The notes under the pieces were generated by a model. It ran no database searches. It was not told where the DNA came from and saw only the letters and a program-made list of their open reading frames with translations. A stretch of 18,690 nt of DNA from CAZGHF01 sp043797305 (lineage in GTDB: Bacteria; Patescibacteriota; Minisyncoccia; UBA6257; GWB1-50-10). Position numbers and translations under genes: made by a program. Where the stretch lies: assembly GCA_043797305.1 (NCBI GenBank), contig JAZDPW010000003.1, positions 1 through 18,690 of the forward strand, written 5' to 3'. Below are positions 1-7,368 of the stretch, in pieces (positions within the stretch are counted from its first letter, which is position 1; each line of letters begins with the position of its first letter).

Positions 1-597
1 GATCTGGTAGCTATACCACGGAATACCAAAAACATAATCCCGTCTCGGTCCTTCATGGTTGAAAGCGCGGGTTCTTATAACGTTTAATCCGTACGAACGG
101 AAGTAAACGTAGCCGATAAAGTCCTGGGCGATTTTTGAAACGGCGTAAGGATTCACTGGTCTCAAAATCGTATCTTCCTTAATGGGCAATTCGTTTTCGT
201 GTATTTCCCCGTACTCTTCGCCGGAGCCGGCTATCAAAAACCGCGGATTAATGCCTTTTTCTTTTATGGCGTCCAGGAAATTTACCGTTCCCTTGAAGTT
301 CACGTCCATATAGTGGCTCGGGTGGAGCCAGGAAGGACTAACGAAACTTTCGGCCGCCAGATGAAAAACCTTATCCGGCTTTATTTCCTTTATTACGTTT
401 CTCACGCCAATCGGGTCAGTAATATCGCAATCCAAAAATTTCACCCGCGGATTGTCGAGTAAGTGCTTGACGTTCCGGAGCGGCTCAACGTTCCACCTCT
501 TCAAGCCGTATACTTCAACACCTTCTTTCTCCAAAAGAAGGTCCGCCAAATGAGAACCGACAAATCCGGTGATGCCTGTTACGAGTATTTTTTGCAT
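1..597 (-). CDS. gmd: GDP-mannose/GDP-heptose 4,6-dehydratase (Gmd-like), C-terminus cut by window edge
   Basis: The reading frame starts at an ATG at 597 and stays open to position 1, giving the first 199 residues; the 3' part lies outside the window. It is an extended short-chain dehydrogenase: the NAD(P)-binding motif TGITGFVGSH is at residues 7-16. The dehydratase active-site set appears as S125 and E127 in GSGEEYG plus Y151 and K155 in YAVSK. FNHEGPRRDYVFG near 179-191 resembles the FNHxxPRRG signature of GDP-mannose 4,6-dehydratases. The family oxidises C4 and removes water across C5-C6 to give a 4-keto-6-deoxy sugar in the cytoplasm. As the last visible gene after GDP-heptose genes, it more likely acts on GDP-manno-heptose (like DmhA of Yersinia or WcbK of Campylobacter) than on GDP-mannose; that is inference from context. 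It lies 13 bp downstream of gmhA. Confidence 0.85.
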   Translation of the reverse strand, partial: MQKILVTGITGFVGSHLADLLLEKEGVEVYGLKRWNVEPLRNVKHLLDNPRVKFLDCDITDPIGVRNVIKEIKPDKVFHLAAESFVSPSWLHPSHYMDVNFKGTVNFLDAIKEKGINPRFLIAGSGEEYGEIHENELPIKEDTILRPVNPYAVSKIAQDFIGYVYFRSYGLNVIRTRAFNHEGPRRDYVFGIPWYSYQI

Positions 598-610
598 TAC
601 ATTTATTTAA

Positions 611-1213
611 CTATTCGGATGGATTCTCCGCAAGATGGTCAAAATAATCGACGAAGTAGCGGGTAATCATGTGAAGAATTGTTCCATGAACGCTCTCCAC
701 TGCCTCGTATTCACCGTGTTCCGTTTTAACGAGAATTTTCGCATCGGCAAGTTCATTCAACTTTCCGCCGTCAAAGCCGGAAAGACCGATTACCGGAACC
801 TTATTTTCTTTCGCCACCTCCACCGCTTTTATGATATTAGGCGATGCGCCTGATGAAGAAATGGCAATTATCGTGTCGGTATCCTGAATATAATTCCGGA
901 GCGGTCCGGCAAAAACCATCTCATAACCGACATCGTTCGCCCAGGCGGTGAGCTCGGATTCGGTTGTCGGCAACCGAATCGCCTGAAACCGCCTCGCGTG
1001 CTTGTCCAAGTGATGACTGAAAACCGTTTTGTTAAAATCACTCACCCAGTGGGTGGCAATTGCGAGCGAACCGCCGTTTCCGAAAATATAAATCCGGCCG
1101 TCACGTTCGTAAGTGGCCTGCAGAATATCAATCGCCTTGGCGATTTCCTCCTGCGGCAGATTACGGAGCAGTTCAATAACTCTCTCTGAAAAATTTTGGA
1201 TATATTTCTCCAT
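611..1213 (-). CDS. gmhA: Sedoheptulose 7-phosphate isomerase (GmhA-like, SIS domain)
   Basis: This 200-residue protein is a single SIS (sugar isomerase) domain of normal GmhA length. FGNGGSLA is at 44-51 and SSSGASPN at 119-126, the two phosphosugar-binding loops. H55 with D59, and E173/H176/H181 in the EAVESVHGTILH stretch, sit where GmhA has its zinc ligands. Glu and Asp here replace the usual Gln and Glu, a conservative difference. GmhA converts sedoheptulose 7-phosphate to D-glycero-D-manno-heptose 7-phosphate, the first committed heptose step. The gene follows hddA by 8 bp and precedes the Gmd-like dehydratase, so it belongs to the same transcript. A more generic phosphoheptose isomerase/DiaA-like protein is the alternative, but the neighbouring HddA and HddC make GmhA the best call. 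Confidence 0.86.
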   Translation of the reverse strand: MEKYIQNFSERVIELLRNLPQEEIAKAIDILQATYERDGRIYIFGNGGSLAIATHWVSDFNKTVFSHHLDKHARRFQAIRLPTTESELTAWANDVGYEMVFAGPLRNYIQDTDTIIAISSSGASPNIIKAVEVAKENKVPVIGLSGFDGGKLNELADAKILVKTEHGEYEAVESVHGTILHMITRYFVDYFDHLAENPSE

Positions 1214-1221
1214 GAAAATTT

Positions 1222-2244
1222 CTAAAGGAAGTTTGCTTTAAAGGCACTGTTATTCATTAAGACTTCGGCGCCGGATTGGACAAACCGGACCGGAATTTCG
1301 TTAAATTCCACAAGCCCTGTTTCCACCGCCGCACTTTTCATTGCCTCCCGAATAGCCGATTTTTTCTCAATAGGAGCGATAAAGAGAATACAGCCGCCGC
1401 CGCCTGCTCCCAACACTTTCCCACCCCAAGCACCGGCTTTACGTCCGGCCTCATAAAGATTATCGATAACGAAGTTGGAAATGTTTGAGGCAAGCGTTTT
1501 TTTAAGGAGCCATCCTTCGTGAAGCATCTTCCCCAGTCCTTCGAAGTTCTGAGCGATAAGTTTATCCCTGAATTCATAGACCGAATCGGCCATTTTTTTC
1601 AGAACATCCAGTTTTTTCTCCGTGTTCGCCCGCTGTTCGTTAAGAACGCTTGAAGCGTCGCGGGCAATGCCGGTAAAAAAGAGAAGGAGATGATTTTCAA
1701 AATTTGATTTTTGTTTGAAGTCGAGCCGCACCGGAGAAACGTGAACGGTGTGGTCTGGATTAAATTGGAAAATGTTTATCCCACCGAAAGCTGCGGCGTA
1801 CTGGTCTTGTTTGCCAATCGGTTCTTTTACTAAATCAATCTCCAGATGCGAGACAAGTTCTGCAATTTCTCCCTTGTCCGCTTTCTTTCCTTGGGAGAGC
1901 AAAAGAGCTTTCATTAAGGCGACAGAAAAGCTGGAGGAAGAACCTAAACCGGTTTTAACGGGCACATCGGAGAACGTTGCCACGTCAACATTGCTCTCTA
2001 TCCCGAAATGGAGAAGAGCTTCTCTAATCCTGTCGTTTTTGAGCTCTTTGGGATGATCCACCATCTCCGCAATAGCATACCGCGCCGAAACCTGCCGCAG
2101 GAGCGGAGGACGATTAACGGTTACGTATGCGTATTTATCGATGGCAGCCGAAATCACCCGGCCCGGACTATGACGGTAAAAGGCCTCCAAATCGGTACCG
2201 CCGCCAACGAAGCTTATCCGCATTGGGGCGCGGGTGATAATCAT
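1222..2244 (-). CDS. hddA: D-glycero-D-manno-heptose 7-phosphate kinase (HddA-like GHMP kinase)
   Basis: A 340-residue GHMP-family kinase. RAPMRISFVGGGTD at 5-18 is the family N-terminal motif, GLGSSSS at 99-105 the ATP phosphate-binding loop, and GKVLGAGGGGC at 275-285 the C-terminal glycine-rich motif. IGKQDQYAAAFGG at 143-155 is the form typical of sugar-phosphate kinases of the HddA/FkpA group. HddA phosphorylates heptose 7-phosphate at C1 in the alpha configuration, which commits the sugar to GDP rather than ADP activation. The gene lies 27 bp downstream of the RmlC-like epimerase gene and 8 bp upstream of gmhA. An L-fucokinase/mevalonate-type activity is possible for the fold but not supported by the neighbours. 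Confidence 0.85.
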   Translation of the reverse strand: MIITRAPMRISFVGGGTDLEAFYRHSPGRVISAAIDKYAYVTVNRPPLLRQVSARYAIAEMVDHPKELKNDRIREALLHFGIESNVDVATFSDVPVKTGLGSSSSFSVALMKALLLSQGKKADKGEIAELVSHLEIDLVKEPIGKQDQYAAAFGGINIFQFNPDHTVHVSPVRLDFKQKSNFENHLLLFFTGIARDASSVLNEQRANTEKKLDVLKKMADSVYEFRDKLIAQNFEGLGKMLHEGWLLKKTLASNISNFVIDNLYEAGRKAGAWGGKVLGAGGGGCILFIAPIEKKSAIREAMKSAAVETGLVEFNEIPVRFVQSGAEVLMNNSAFKANFL

Positions 2245-2271
2245 GCGCTCACTTTACAATAAAAACCTTAT

Positions 2272-2841
2272 TTAGTCCACCTCAATTCCTCCGCCGGATC
2301 TCTTTAAGAATTCCTCAAAACTTTGGGCGTTTTGGTCGCGTTCGGAGATACCTGTAGGGTTTTTCACCGGCCAGGGAATCGCAAGCGTCGGGTCGTCCCA
2401 CTTGAATTCGCTCTTGGCATTATCGTCGTACATATTGTCCATTCGGTAGAGGACATGGCAATTGTCGGATAGCGTACACATTCCATTTGCAAATCCCCGT
2501 GGAATGAAAAGCGTGCCGTGCTTTTCTGCCGAGAGAACTATGCTGCCCCATTTCCCGAGAGTCGGGGAATTTTTTCTGATATCGACAAAAACCCAAAACG
2601 CCTCACCAGCGAGCACGGAGATAAGCTTACTTTCATTTTTCGGCGGATACAAAAAATGGAGACCACGAATTGTCCCGTTCTTTTTCGTAAACGCCCGGCT
2701 CTCCTGCACCCAATTCGTAGGCAACCCGTGGACACGAAAAATTTCTTTGTCATACATCCGCATAAAAAAACCTCTCCCGTCCACATTGGGCTCAAGTTCG
2801 ATTTGGAAAACGCCTTTTATGTTTAACTCTCTGAAGCGCAT
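2272..2841 (-). CDS. NDP-4-keto-6-deoxysugar 3,5-epimerase (RmlC-like cupin)
   Basis: 189 residues, the usual RmlC length. Recognisable family landmarks are TIRGLHF (57-63, with the catalytic base H62), the substrate-contacting lysine K72, FIPRGFANG (112-120), LYRMDNMY with tyrosines at 132 and 138, and a KWDDPTLAIPWP segment. The enzyme class epimerises C3 and/or C5 next to a C4 keto group. Here the keto sugar would come from the Gmd-like dehydratase, so a GDP-linked substrate (like MlghB/DdahB in Campylobacter) is more likely than dTDP-rhamnose; no RmlA, RmlB or RmlD is visible. One oddity: the His of the canonical PRGFAHGF motif is Asn119. The gene begins 1 bp after the methyltransferase stop, implying translational coupling. 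Confidence 0.82.
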   Translation of the reverse strand: MRFRELNIKGVFQIELEPNVDGRGFFMRMYDKEIFRVHGLPTNWVQESRAFTKKNGTIRGLHFLYPPKNESKLISVLAGEAFWVFVDIRKNSPTLGKWGSIVLSAEKHGTLFIPRGFANGMCTLSDNCHVLYRMDNMYDDNAKSEFKWDDPTLAIPWPVKNPTGISERDQNAQSFEEFLKRSGGGIEVD

Positions 2842-2842
2842 A

Positions 2843-4069
2843 TCAGGAAATTATCTTGGGTTCGTTCGGGAGAGGTCTTATAAAGTTTCCTTTGAAACCG
2901 AGTTTCTCCCGGGCAATTTTCATAATTTCCCCGGCAAAGTTCCAGCCGGTCAAGAAAATGGTGTCCGGCCGGCGAGCCATTCCTTCTTCCGGGCCTACAA
3001 TCGGAATGTGCGACCCAGCGGTAAATTTCCCTTGTTTCAAGGAGTTCATATCAATGATAGCCGGCAGTGATTCAGAATCAACTTTACAGAAATTAAGCAC
3101 CGTTGAACTTCTGGCCGAGGCCCCCCAACCAACGATATTTTTACCCGATTTTTTCGTTTCGCCGAGGATTTTAACGAGCTTTTCCCGATGTTCGTAACAG
3201 TTCTTTGCAAATTCCCGCCATGTTTCAAGGTTATTTACCCTCTTCTCCTTTTCCATTTCCCGATACTCTGTAAGTCCAGCGCTTTCTTCCGATTTCTCTT
3301 TTTTGGCGTAGACAATTATCGCCCCGCCGCTTATCGGGCTTGCTATAACATCAAAAACGAAAAGACCGAATCGATTGAGAAGGTGCTCGATCGGTTTCAA
3401 AGTAAAGTAGCACAGATGCTCGTGATAGATCGAATCGTACTGCAACCCTTCCAGAATTTTCCCCGCATAGTGGGGCTCAACGGCGAGCACGCCGTCATCG
3501 TGGAGACACTCGGCCAAACCCTTCACGAAATCGGCGGTGTTTGCAACGTGAGCCAAAACGTTTCTCGCAAAAATCATTCTGGCCGGTCCCTTTTCCGCTT
3601 TCAGCTTGAGAGCGTTCTCGGAGTTCCAAAAAAGGCATCGGGTCGGAACTCCGCCATCTTCGGCTATTTTCACGACATTTTCCGCCGGGTCAACGCCTAA
3701 AACCTCGTAACCATCCCGTTGGAACGGAAGTAAAAAAGTGCCGTCGTTTGAAGCCACCTCCAGCACATAACCGTCTTTGGGATTTTCGGTGCGACTGACC
3801 AGTCCTTTATAAAAAACTTCGGAGAAATCACGGGCGCCTCTGGAAGTGCCGGTTACCCAAACGTAATGCGAAAAGAGTGTCTTCGGATCAACCGTATAAT
3901 TCAATTGTGCGAGATTGCACGTCGGACACCATTCTAAAACTAGAGGATAAGTTTTTTCTTTTTCATCTGGACTACCAAGTAGTGAATTAGCTAATGGTTG
4001 AAGACCCAAATTAAAAAATGGTTTAGTGCGACTATCACAAATTCTGCAAGAAGTAATAAGATGTCCCAT
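2843..4069 (-). CDS. SAM-dependent sugar C-methyltransferase (TylC3/TcaB9-type)
   Basis: A 408-residue three-part protein of the expected length. The N-terminus carries the zinc-binding module with CRIC (C8, C11) and CPTC (C48, C51). The middle is a class I SAM fold with VLEVASNDG at 102-110. The motif YHEH at 215-218 matches the catalytic Tyr/Glu/His cluster described for TcaB9-type C3-methyltransferases. A C-terminal Rossmann-like domain (GWGASARSS at roughly 313-321) follows. These enzymes methylate the carbon alpha to a 4-keto group of an NDP-6-deoxyhexose, making a branched sugar. In this operon the substrate would be the keto-deoxy product of the Gmd-like dehydratase. The start overlaps the hddC stop by one base (TAATG). 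The first ~40 codons are AT-rich, unlike the rest of the gene. Confidence 0.87.
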   Translation of the reverse strand: MGHLITSCRICDSRTKPFFNLGLQPLANSLLGSPDEKEKTYPLVLEWCPTCNLAQLNYTVDPKTLFSHYVWVTGTSRGARDFSEVFYKGLVSRTENPKDGYVLEVASNDGTFLLPFQRDGYEVLGVDPAENVVKIAEDGGVPTRCLFWNSENALKLKAEKGPARMIFARNVLAHVANTADFVKGLAECLHDDGVLAVEPHYAGKILEGLQYDSIYHEHLCYFTLKPIEHLLNRFGLFVFDVIASPISGGAIIVYAKKEKSEESAGLTEYREMEKEKRVNNLETWREFAKNCYEHREKLVKILGETKKSGKNIVGWGASARSSTVLNFCKVDSESLPAIIDMNSLKQGKFTAGSHIPIVGPEEGMARRPDTIFLTGWNFAGEIMKIAREKLGFKGNFIRPLPNEPKIIS

Positions 4070-4803
4070 TATTTAGAAGGATGATGCATTAAAAACTCCT
4101 CTGCTGATTTGAGAAGCTGTTGATTAGTAATAGTACAGTAATGTTTGTCTGTACGATAAGCCGCCAACTGTTTCTTTGCAATTAAAGGGCGAAGAAAATC
4201 AGTTTGCCACTCAAAGTCCCCCCTCGGCGCTATCTTCATCACTTCGCGATTAACGATAAAAAAACCCAAATCAAGGCCTTGAAATTCTGGGTTATCACTT
4301 AACGGCCCGTAGTAAGTCACGTAGTCACCGAGGGTTTTAATGCAATTTTGATAACCAAATTCTCCCTTACCGTCTTTATTATTATACACCGTCATCATTA
4401 CTGGCACATTTTTGGTTTTATAAAACTCAATATGTTTATTTAGGTTAAGAGGCCAGTAAATATCTCCGTAAAGAAGAAGAAATGTCTCATCAAATAATGG
4501 CTCTGCCTTCTTCACGCGAGTGCCGTTCTGAAATGACGGATCTGTAATGTGATATTTGATTTTTAAGCCAACCCGGGAGCCGTCCTTAAAATAACTGACA
4601 ACTTTCTCTGGTAAGTAACCTAAAAGCAACACCACCTCTTCAATTCCTTCCTTCTTCAAAAGATCAATAAGGTGATGAAGAAACGGTTTGCCTACTACCC
4701 TTACCATTGGTTTGGGCGTTTCGCGGGTCAGCGGCCATAGTCTTGTCCCTAATCCGCCAGCAAGAATCACTGCTTGTTTAACTTTCGGGTCTTTCTTTTG
4801 CAT
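4069..4803 (-). CDS. hddC: Heptose 1-phosphate guanylyltransferase (HddC-like nucleotidyltransferase)
   Basis: A 244-residue single-domain nucleotidyltransferase. LAGGLGTRL (14-22) and ETPKPM (28-33) are the nucleotide- and metal-binding signature of the NTP_transferase fold, followed by LLLYGDIYW holding the metal-binding Asp. I set the start at ATG 4803 because homology begins there; an upstream ATG at 4917 would add 38 residues that are merely the HD gene read in another frame. The start lies inside the last 26 bp of the HD gene. HddC joins GMP to D-glycero-alpha-D-manno-heptose 1-phosphate, giving GDP-heptose. A mannose-1-phosphate or glucose-1-phosphate nucleotidyltransferase is the alternative; HddA and GmhA downstream favour HddC. 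Confidence 0.83.
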   Translation of the reverse strand: MQKKDPKVKQAVILAGGLGTRLWPLTRETPKPMVRVVGKPFLHHLIDLLKKEGIEEVVLLLGYLPEKVVSYFKDGSRVGLKIKYHITDPSFQNGTRVKKAEPLFDETFLLLYGDIYWPLNLNKHIEFYKTKNVPVMMTVYNNKDGKGEFGYQNCIKTLGDYVTYYGPLSDNPEFQGLDLGFFIVNREVMKIAPRGDFEWQTDFLRPLIAKKQLAAYRTDKHYCTITNQQLLKSAEEFLMHHPSK

Positions 4804-5641
4804 AGCGCTTTTCCATTTGCTCTTGAATAAAATCGTAAATTGTCTCGTCTTCGCCAAGACCGAGTTTGGGTTTAAGTTTGTTTTGAACTTGATCAAAAGC
4901 TTCACGAGCCTTGTCATAAACTCTTTCTGCTATCTCACTAGGATCTTGGATGTCTTTAAGAGCCTCTTCTCCATAAATTTTTTTAAACCACCAAAGAAAT
5001 TCCTCGTTATAACCGCCTCGCTTAATAGCCTCTTCCATTCTTTGGTCTATACTGACAATATCAGTTTGAGCGACTGTGTAATCAGAAATAGCAATGGTCC
5101 ATTCTATAAGTTCTTGTGGCGATTCCAATGATATTTTTTCTATATCAACCTCTAACGAACCGCTTCTAGCAAGCTTCGATAAATTGAAATCAGCAACGTC
5201 TTCTGATGATACGCCGTGTTTTTCCAAAAGATCCGCGATAAACCTTTTTCTTGCTTCAGGATCGAGATACTCACCTTTCTCTCCTTTCTCAACGCCATAT
5301 TGCATTTCCAGTTCTTGTCGTTTTGTTAGGTCATGAAGAAGGGCGGCTTTAGTTCCTCTCTTACGATCGTCAACGCTGATATAACTTCCCTCGGCAAGCC
5401 TTTCAAGAATCACATCGGTAACCATACCCACAACCAAACTGTGTTCGGCAATATCCCTAAAACTTCTTTCTTTACTCTTTAACCTCCCCCAAGCTCGACG
5501 CTCCCTTGTTTCGCCCTCTTGACGAAGTAAGCCAAATTTCTGGAGCAATTTCATTGCTTCCTTATTGGATAGAGCAAGGGCAGAAAAGAGTCGTCTTTTC
5601 TCAAAATTTAAACCACCACCACTAATTGACTCCTTAAACAT
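4778..5641 (-). CDS. HD-domain metal-dependent phosphohydrolase, first gene of the heptose operon
   Basis: A 287-residue soluble protein with an HD signature: H67 in AEHS, H103-D104 in LLHDLTKR, and a later Asp in the ISDYTVAQTD stretch (D187 or D194). The first ~60 residues are basic and helical, and the tail is charged and helical. HD proteins hydrolyse phosphate esters of nucleotides or sugars using one or two metal ions. The specific substrate cannot be read from the sequence. It is the first gene after a promoter at 5675-5703 and overlaps hddC by 26 bp, so it is probably co-translated with it. No GmhB (HAD-type heptose bisphosphatase) is seen here, which makes a pathway role worth considering. 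A nucleotide-clearing housekeeping role is equally possible. Its base composition is AT-rich. Confidence 0.72.
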   Translation of the reverse strand: MFKESISGGGLNFEKRRLFSALALSNKEAMKLLQKFGLLRQEGETRERRAWGRLKSKERSFRDIAEHSLVVGMVTDVILERLAEGSYISVDDRKRGTKAALLHDLTKRQELEMQYGVEKGEKGEYLDPEARKRFIADLLEKHGVSSEDVADFNLSKLARSGSLEVDIEKISLESPQELIEWTIAISDYTVAQTDIVSIDQRMEEAIKRGGYNEEFLWWFKKIYGEEALKDIQDPSEIAERVYDKAREAFDQVQNKLKPKLGLGEDETIYDFIQEQMEKRYAKERPES

Positions 5642-5674
5642 AGACTATTTTTGACTTAATATTTATCAATCGCC

Positions 5675-5703
5675 ATTATAATTAAACGATTATTTCCCTT
5701 CAA
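5675..5703 (-). promoter_or_regulatory. Sigma-70-type promoter for the heptose operon
   Basis: On the minus strand TTGAAG (5703-5698) and a perfect TATAAT (5680-5675) are separated by 17 bp. The -35 lies 5 bp past the stop of the glycosyltransferase gene, and the predicted transcription start near 5668 leaves about 27 nt before the HD gene ATG at 5641. No ribosome binding sequence is seen in that leader. Confidence 0.65.
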
Positions 5704-5707
5704 GTCC

Positions 5708-6526
5708 TCAAAAACTTCTAATCCTTTTAAAAAATTTATAAATAAATGGCGCTTTTAGAATAATTCTAAAGACAATATACCTGCTCCACTGACGCAGATA
5801 AGATAAGAAAGTATTAGAAAATTCCCGGCGGTGGCGCCTCATAACTTCTAGCGTCCACTTTGCGTCTTCGTAGCGCTGCTTGACCAAGTTTCTATTTTCA
5901 AAACTGGCTTCCCTGTACTTTAAAAAGTAATCCGGCAGAACCGCTACTTTTCCTTTTTTAGCCAGTTTTAACCACAAGTCATAGTCTTTGCCTCGCGGTA
6001 AAGTCTCGTCATAGCCGCCCAAAGAAACAGCAACCTTTCTTTTAAACATCACCGAAGAATGGGCGAAGGGATTGTTTTTAAAAAACAATCTTCTTAGTTC
6101 TTCGTCGGCGGCCGGTATCCGAGATTTTATAATCTCCTTCCCGGACCCGGCGTCAACGACAATCATATTGGTGCCGACAAGAACGTGTTCTCTGTTTTTA
6201 TCCAGGAAATCAGCTTGTTTCTTTAACTTCTCCGGTGAAGCCCAAACGTCATCATCGTCAAGAATAGCCGCATACTCGCCTTTAGCAGTTTCCAAACCGA
6301 CGTTCAAACTTTTGGCAGAACCGAGATTTTTTTTATTCTTAATGTAAATAATGCGGGAATCGCTGAAAGAAGAAATAACCTTGTCGGTTTCAACGTCAGT
6401 AGGGTCGTCGTTTACGACAATGACTTCAAAGTTTTTAAAATCCTGTTTGAGAACGCTTGCAATGGCTCCCCTAAGATATGTCGGCCTCCGAAAAGTGGTA
6501 ATAACAACGCTGACCTTGGGAATCAT
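5708..6526 (-). CDS. Glycosyltransferase family 2
   Basis: A 272-residue inverting GT-A glycosyltransferase. The N-terminal SVVITTFRRPTYL and the metal-binding run LDDDDVW (about residues 93-99) are the family hallmarks. GGYDETLPRGKDYDLWLKL further on is the usual acceptor-side ED/D motif region. The basic, aromatic C-terminus (RYIVFRIILKAPFIYKFFKRI) probably binds the membrane face. It would add one sugar from an NDP donor to a lipid-linked glycan. Donor and acceptor cannot be inferred from sequence alone. The start overlaps the stop of the dehydrogenase gene by four bases (ATGA), so the two are translationally coupled. The last ~110 bp are noticeably AT-rich compared with the rest of the gene. 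Confidence 0.88.
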   Translation of the reverse strand: MIPKVSVVITTFRRPTYLRGAIASVLKQDFKNFEVIVVNDDPTDVETDKVISSFSDSRIIYIKNKKNLGSAKSLNVGLETAKGEYAAILDDDDVWASPEKLKKQADFLDKNREHVLVGTNMIVVDAGSGKEIIKSRIPAADEELRRLFFKNNPFAHSSVMFKRKVAVSLGGYDETLPRGKDYDLWLKLAKKGKVAVLPDYFLKYREASFENRNLVKQRYEDAKWTLEVMRRHRREFSNTFLSYLRQWSRYIVFRIILKAPFIYKFFKRIRSF

Positions 6527-7323
6527 AATTTCTTCTTATTCATCCTAAGAAGCTCTTCGTTTATTTCATCAACTATTTTTAAAAGACGCGGTTCAACTCC
6601 CGATTTTTTTGAAAAATCAATGAACGCCTTAATGTCCTTCGGAAAACATCCGCCGCTGTATCCCCGGTAACCAAAGTGAAAAATATCGAGATGGCTCGCC
6701 CCTATCCGCCTATCGAAACCGACCGCTTCTTTAATGGTGTCATAATCGATTTTCAGCTTCCTGCAAAGGTCGTAAATTTGGTTCGCAAAAACGACTTTCG
6801 TCGAAAGGAAAGCATTGCCGAAGTACTTAATCATCTCTGCTTCGGTCGCCGGCATGATTCGCACAAAGGGCGCCCTGGGCAGCAATTTCAAAACCTCCTT
6901 CGCTATATTCCTGCTCTTTCGAGTGTAGCCAACAATCTGGCGTTCCGGCTCTACAAAATCCATCTTTGCCGTTTTAGCTCTCAAAAATTCGGGATTAAAA
7001 AGAATCTTATGTTTCGGAAATTTCTTCTGAAACCTTTCGGTTGAACCGGGGACAATCGTTGATTTCAAAACAACCACTTTTGACTTTCTTAAATTCCCCA
7101 GCGACTCTATAACCGCCGAATCATCATAACCCTTTTTGGCGTGGTAAGGGGTCGGAACGGCAATAAAAACAATATCGGCTTTATTGACTTCTTCCACCGA
7201 CCCGATTTTCTTATATTTGTCGTAAAGGAATAAGTTAACCCGCGGTTTGCGCTTTTTTTCAAACCAATAGCGCAAGGCTCCGCCGACGTACCCCAAACCG
7301 ATTATTCCAATTTTATGTCTCAT
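6523..7323 (-). CDS. UDP-glucose/GDP-mannose dehydrogenase, short form lacking the C-terminal domain
   Basis: A 266-residue protein with the NAD-binding motif GIIGLGYVGGAL (6-17), STIVPGST (88-95), NPEFLRAKTA (110-119), the central helix with EAEMIKYFGNAF, and the active-site GGCFPKD with C226. The family oxidises an NDP-hexose C6 alcohol to a carboxylate, giving for example UDP-glucuronate. Normal members have about 390-450 residues. This one stops about 35 residues after the catalytic Cys, so the C-terminal nucleotide-sugar-binding domain is absent. The reading frame ends cleanly in an ATGA overlap with the glycosyltransferase, which argues for a settled gene rather than a recent frameshift. 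NAD and catalytic residues are intact. Substrate is unknown; loss of the C-terminal domain leaves activity uncertain. Confidence 0.8.
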   Translation of the reverse strand: MRHKIGIIGLGYVGGALRYWFEKKRKPRVNLFLYDKYKKIGSVEEVNKADIVFIAVPTPYHAKKGYDDSAVIESLGNLRKSKVVVLKSTIVPGSTERFQKKFPKHKILFNPEFLRAKTAKMDFVEPERQIVGYTRKSRNIAKEVLKLLPRAPFVRIMPATEAEMIKYFGNAFLSTKVVFANQIYDLCRKLKIDYDTIKEAVGFDRRIGASHLDIFHFGYRGYSGGCFPKDIKAFIDFSKKSGVEPRLLKIVDEINEELLRMNKKKL

Positions 7324-7368
7324 TTATTTAATTTTAAGAATACCTTATTATGTAGATAATTCAAGAAA
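7324..7368. promoter_or_regulatory. Divergent promoter spacer between dehydrogenase and methyltransferase genes
   Basis: This 45-bp AT-rich spacer must hold promoters for both directions. On the minus strand TTGAAT (7364-7359) and TATTCT (7342-7337) are 16 bp apart, which would place transcription only a few bases before the ATG at 7323. On the plus strand TATTAT (7346-7351) or GATAAT (7355-7360) could be a -10, but no convincing -35 is visible. No ribosome binding site is seen on either side. Confidence 0.3.

Noticed and set aside
2462..3070. 202-codon plus-strand open frame opposite the epimerase and methyltransferase genes
   Set aside because: It is antisense to two clearly homologous genes and its translation resembles no family; similar long shadows occur at 3188-3700 and 15298-16008.
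4804..4917. Longer hddC start at 4917 adding 38 residues
   Set aside because: The added segment is the HD gene read in another frame, and nucleotidyltransferase homology starts right after the Met encoded at 4803.
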